A program made the translations under genes and the position numbers. From SR-FBR-E99 sp963732365 (GTDB taxonomy: Bacteria > Bacteroidota > Bacteroidia > Bacteroidales > VadinHA17): a DNA stretch of 64,000 bases. Location: positions 186,001 through 250,000 of the forward strand of contig CAVSZC010000005.1 of NCBI GenBank assembly GCA_963732365.1. The letters are read 5' to 3'. Under the pieces are notes generated by a model, which saw only the letters and a program-made list of their open reading frames with translations, did not search any database and was not told where the DNA came from. Of this stretch, positions 61,405-64,000 are shown in pieces; the first letter of the stretch is position 1; each line of letters begins with the position of its first letter.

Positions 61405-62610
61405 TCAATACTCTGCAGCCATAAGGAAGAATGGCTTCATCTCAAAATTTGAATAGTAGGGCCTTAGCCTTTCAGTGTTGTAGTACTCTGAGACCTTGAC
61501 TACCTTCTTTGATGAGGTGACAACATCTATCGGAACATTATCATACCGTCCGTTCTTTAGAACGACGACTCGTCCGTGTATTCCCTTCATTATCAGGTCA
61601 AGAGCCAGGTTGCCATATGCCATCGGCACTATTGAGTCTACAGCATCGGGGTCACCTCCCCTGACCATATAGCCAAGCTTCTGGGTAATGACATTGATCG
61701 TCCGTCCCTTGTTGAATTTTGCTGAGAGCTCCTTCAGCTCAGATGATACGACGTCACCTATCCCTCCGAGCTTCGCATGACCGTAAGCGTCACGCTCGGC
61801 ATTCTCAAACACCATTTCACCCCCTCTGAACATTGCTCCTTCCGAGATAAGGACGGTTGCGTACTTGCTGGGATTAAGGTTACGGTCTTCAACAAGGAGT
61901 TTGGCAAGTTGCTCTATATCAAATTTATATTCTGGGATGACGCATCTGTTTGCAGCGCCGGCCATTGTAGGAAGCATGGCAGTGAACCCAGCGTATCTTC
62001 CGAAGACCTCAAGAACAAGCAGCCTCTCGTGAGAGCCGGCAGATGTGCGAAGACTGTTCGTCATCTGAATAGTACGTGTTACGCAGGTGCTGAATCCAAT
62101 ACAGTAATCAGTGCCCGGAACATCATTATCCATTGTCTTGGGAATGGCAACCACCTTCACTCCCTGCTTGTAGAGATGGACACCGTAGCTCAGAGTGTCG
62201 TCACCCCCTATAGGTATCAGGTAGTCAATGCCCAGCCACTCGAGGTTCTTTATCACCTCGGGAGTAAGGTCATTCATGTCATTCTTGTATGTATCCCTGA
62301 GATGCTCAGGAACTGCTGTTTTTGGGACATGACTGGGCCTGGTCCTTGATGTGTGGAGAAACGTGCCGCCGGTTCTGCCGGATTTGTTTACTATATCATC
62401 TGTAAGAAGCTGAAAACAGTCGCTGTTATCAACTTTCGGATCTCTGATAATCTCGGTGACACCGGCCCATCCCCTTCGAAGACCGATGACCTTGTAGCCT
62501 TCCCTGTTTGCCCTGATGGTGACTGCCCTGATTGCCGGATTAAGACCCGGCACATCACCGCCGCCAGTAAGGATCCCGATTACACCCTTGATTTTCTTCT
62601 GATTTACCAT
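61405..62610 (-). CDS. pfp: 6-phosphofructokinase, PPi-dependent type by motif
   Basis: A 401-residue PFK. The phosphoryl donor loop reads GGDDT (135-139) and the active-site segment is PKTMDND (157-163), with Asp138 and Lys158, residues that mark pyrophosphate-dependent enzymes; ATP enzymes carry GGDGS and PGTIDND. It catalyses reversible fructose 6-phosphate phosphorylation and spares ATP, useful in anaerobic glycolysis. Length agrees with the family of about 400 residues. A terminator follows at 61337-61377. Confidence 0.88.
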   Translation of the reverse strand: MVNQKKIKGVIGILTGGGDVPGLNPAIRAVTIRANREGYKVIGLRRGWAGVTEIIRDPKVDNSDCFQLLTDDIVNKSGRTGGTFLHTSRTRPSHVPKTAVPEHLRDTYKNDMNDLTPEVIKNLEWLGIDYLIPIGGDDTLSYGVHLYKQGVKVVAIPKTMDNDVPGTDYCIGFSTCVTRTIQMTNSLRTSAGSHERLLVLEVFGRYAGFTAMLPTMAGAANRCVIPEYKFDIEQLAKLLVEDRNLNPSKYATVLISEGAMFRGGEMVFENAERDAYGHAKLGGIGDVVSSELKELSAKFNKGRTINVITQKLGYMVRGGDPDAVDSIVPMAYGNLALDLIMKGIHGRVVVLKNGRYDNVPIDVVTSSKKVVKVSEYYNTERLRPYYSNFEMKPFFLMAAEY

Positions 62611-62707
62611 TTTGCGTTACTGTTTGTGAGGTTTAAATGCAGGCGGTAAAAGTAGAACATTTCAAAATCATATCAAAAGAAGACTCAACGGCTCCTTAAT
62701 TTTTTAA

Positions 62708-62715
62708 TATTTTTG
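62708..62715 (+). promoter_or_regulatory. -7-like element before the C_GCAxxG_C_C gene
   Basis: TATTTTTG matches TAnnTTTG, 11 bases before the ATG at 62727, which would leave almost no leader. A ribosome-binding AAAAGGA is present nearby, so the true promoter may be further upstream. Confidence 0.3.
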
Positions 62716-62726
62716 AAGAAAAAGGA

Positions 62727-63149
62727 ATGGAAAAAAAAGAGGCTGCCCTACGCTATTTTCGGGCCGGGTATAATTGCGCACAGTCGGTGGTTCTTGCCTG
62801 CGCCGGAGAGAGAGAGGATCTCACCAGGGCAGCTGCAGCATTTGGCGGAGGAATGGGAAGACTGCAGAAAACCTGCGGTGCAGTTACAGGGGCTTATATC
62901 TGTTTCGGAGTTAACTGGGCTTCACCCGGATTGCCGGACGAGGAGGATAAGCTGAGGGTCTATGAAAGGGTCAGAAGCTTAAACAGGTTGTTCAGGGAAA
63001 GGAATGGAACAGACATCTGTTCAGAGCTGCTGGGCGAGGACCTGAACACCGATGAAGGAAGAGCCAGGATAAAAGAACTGCATCTTAATGAAAAGGTTTG
63101 TGAGAAGTGCATCACAGATGCCATAGAGATAATTGAAGGTCTGGGGTAA
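62727..63149 (+). CDS. C_GCAxxG_C_C family protein
   Basis: A 140-residue protein with the family pattern: NCAQSVV with Cys17 near the N-terminus, FGGGMGRLQKTCGAVTGAYI in the middle, and VCEKCITDA at the end. Known members are soluble and redox-active, possibly metal- or cluster-binding, and occur near anaerobic metabolism genes. Specific role unknown. The start ATG has an AAAAGGA ribosome-binding site. The following epimerase gene starts 3 bases downstream. Confidence 0.85.
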   Translation: MEKKEAALRYFRAGYNCAQSVVLACAGEREDLTRAAAAFGGGMGRLQKTCGAVTGAYICFGVNWASPGLPDEEDKLRVYERVRSLNRLFRERNGTDICSELLGEDLNTDEGRARIKELHLNEKVCEKCITDAIEIIEGLG

Positions 63150-63152
63150 ATT

Positions 63153-64000
63153 ATGCAAAGGGTTGTAATCACAGGCGCCGGCGGACTGATAGGCTCAAGG
63201 CTGAGCGAGATGCTCTCGGATGAGGGTTATGATGTTGTTCACCTTACCCGCAGCAGGAAAAAAGGTGACAAATACAAATCATTCATGTGGGACCCGGAGG
63301 CGGGCATCTGTGATGCAGATGCTTTCAATGCGGGCGATATTATAATTCATCTTGCCGGTGCCAATATCGGAGAAAAGCGATGGAGCCCCGCACGAAAGCG
63401 GGAGATTCTTGACAGCCGGATTAAAACGGCAGGGCTGCTCTCTGCCTCAACCGTTTCGAAGGGTATTTTTCCATCGGCCTTTATCTCTGCTTCAGCAACT
63501 GGGATTTATGGCTCAGTCATCTCACAGAGGATTTTTACCGAGAGTGATACCCCGGCTGTCGATTTTCTTGGTGATACGTGCAGGTTATGGGAGGCAGCCG
63601 CTGATCCGTTCGAAGCAGCAGACGTCAGGGTCGTTAAGGTAAGAACCTCTGTGGTGCTTGCCCATCGGGGGTCAGCGCTGTCTAAGCTCAGAGCCTCTGC
63701 AGCGGCAGGATTGATCATAAGATTTGCTCCGGGCAACCAGTTCTTCCCATGGATACATATTGATGACCTGTGCATGGTCTACATGAAGGCTGTCACTGAT
63801 GCCGGAATGGCAGGTGTTTACAATGCAACCTCACCTGAGCATATTACGCATGACATGCTTATGAGAGATATTGCGAAACAGACACGCCTTCCGGTGTTTC
63901 TTCCCCGCATACCGGAGTGGCTTACCCGCCTGATTCTCGGGGAGATGTCCGTGGTCATCACCACCGGCAGCCGTGTCTCCTGTGACAGGCTGATCGTTTC
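63153..64000 (+). CDS. TIGR01777 family epimerase (SDR type, partial)
   Basis: The frame is open from 63153 to the end of the window (282 codons). It starts MQRVVITGAGGLIGSRLSEM, with the GxxGxxG nucleotide-binding motif, then NAGDIIIHLAGANIGEKRW, SASATGIYGS and FFPWIHIDDLCMVYMKAV. TIGR01777 (YfcH-like) proteins are NAD(P)-dependent epimerase homologues of unknown substrate, often annotated as cell division or sugar nucleotide enzymes. Only the C-terminus is missing; the family is about 300 residues long. Confidence 0.9.
   Translation, partial: MQRVVITGAGGLIGSRLSEMLSDEGYDVVHLTRSRKKGDKYKSFMWDPEAGICDADAFNAGDIIIHLAGANIGEKRWSPARKREILDSRIKTAGLLSASTVSKGIFPSAFISASATGIYGSVISQRIFTESDTPAVDFLGDTCRLWEAAADPFEAADVRVVKVRTSVVLAHRGSALSKLRASAAAGLIIRFAPGNQFFPWIHIDDLCMVYMKAVTDAGMAGVYNATSPEHITHDMLMRDIAKQTRLPVFLPRIPEWLTRLILGEMSVVITTGSRVSCDRLIV

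Overview
The window reads as a chromosomal segment of an anaerobic or facultative member of the Bacteroidota, probably Bacteroidales or a related order. The evidence is the protein families present (DUF2723, DUF3788, LytS/LytTR pairs, AsmA, bactofilin, C_GCAxxG_C_C proteins, an epsilon subunit lacking its helical domain), weak Shine-Dalgarno sites, and several TAnnTTTG promoter elements at intergenic starts. Codon use looks even, and I see no phage, insertion sequence, integrase or CRISPR array. The content is mostly core genome with a few accessory operons. Genes are dense, on both strands, with no gene-free gap above 300 bases.

Layout. 1-5.9 kb: CvpA (cut by the window edge), DUF3788, a HAD phosphatase, a secreted esterase, an L-fucose mutarotase, an aldo/keto reductase, and a methyltransferase whose end runs into a dispersed repeat. 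6.0-11.7 kb: tRNA-Arg(CCT), then a six-gene sulfur respiration operon on the minus strand: PsrA/PhsA-type molybdoenzyme, four-cluster ferredoxin, NrfD anchor, two half-size YeeE/YedE sulfur transporters and a rhodanese-fold protein without its cysteine. 11.8-22.5 kb: EttA, small membrane and lipoproteins, a lone receiver protein, a DUF2723 membrane enzyme, a large HExxH/propeller/barrel outer-membrane protein and an aromatic amino acid decarboxylase. 22.5-31.3 kb: the complete F-type ATP synthase operon, read right to left, headed by a bactofilin gene and AtpZ and interrupted by a polyprenyl diphosphate synthase between atpG and atpD. 31.4-34.1 kb: DUF177-rpmF-plsX-fabH. 34.3-37.2 kb: two LiaF-like membrane proteins with a LytS/LytTR two-component pair. 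37.2-39.1 kb: YidD, a membrane zinc peptidase and a lipid or isoprenylcysteine methyltransferase.

39.1-45.3 kb: a TetR-controlled envelope export operon made of a LolA-like carrier, two FtsX/MacB permeases, a LolD-like ATPase and an outer-membrane barrel. The TetR protein carries a canonical EF-hand loop. 45.5-51.5 kb: an e(P4)-type acid phosphatase, an unusual repeat protein ending in a catalytically dead GH16-like domain, an ECF sigma factor with a putative membrane anti-sigma partner and an outer-membrane barrel, and peptidase E. 51.5-64 kb: AsmA, a histidine kinase, a U32 family protein, tRNA 2-selenouridine synthase, a hybrid histidine pseudokinase, RsgA, a PPi-type phosphofructokinase, a C_GCAxxG_C_C protein and a partial TIGR01777 epimerase.

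The observations most worth following are: (1) the hybrid kinase at 57557-60373, whose phospho-acceptor His is Phe and whose ATP-binding boxes are eroded while the C-terminal receiver is intact; (2) the EF-hand loop inside the TetR regulator, with a near-palindromic operator just upstream of its gene; (3) the four-repeat, signal-less protein fused to an inactive GH16 fold; (4) the sulfur operon with split transporters and an inactive rhodanese; and (5) the prenyl synthase embedded in the ATP synthase operon. No database search was possible, so functional calls rest on motifs and context.
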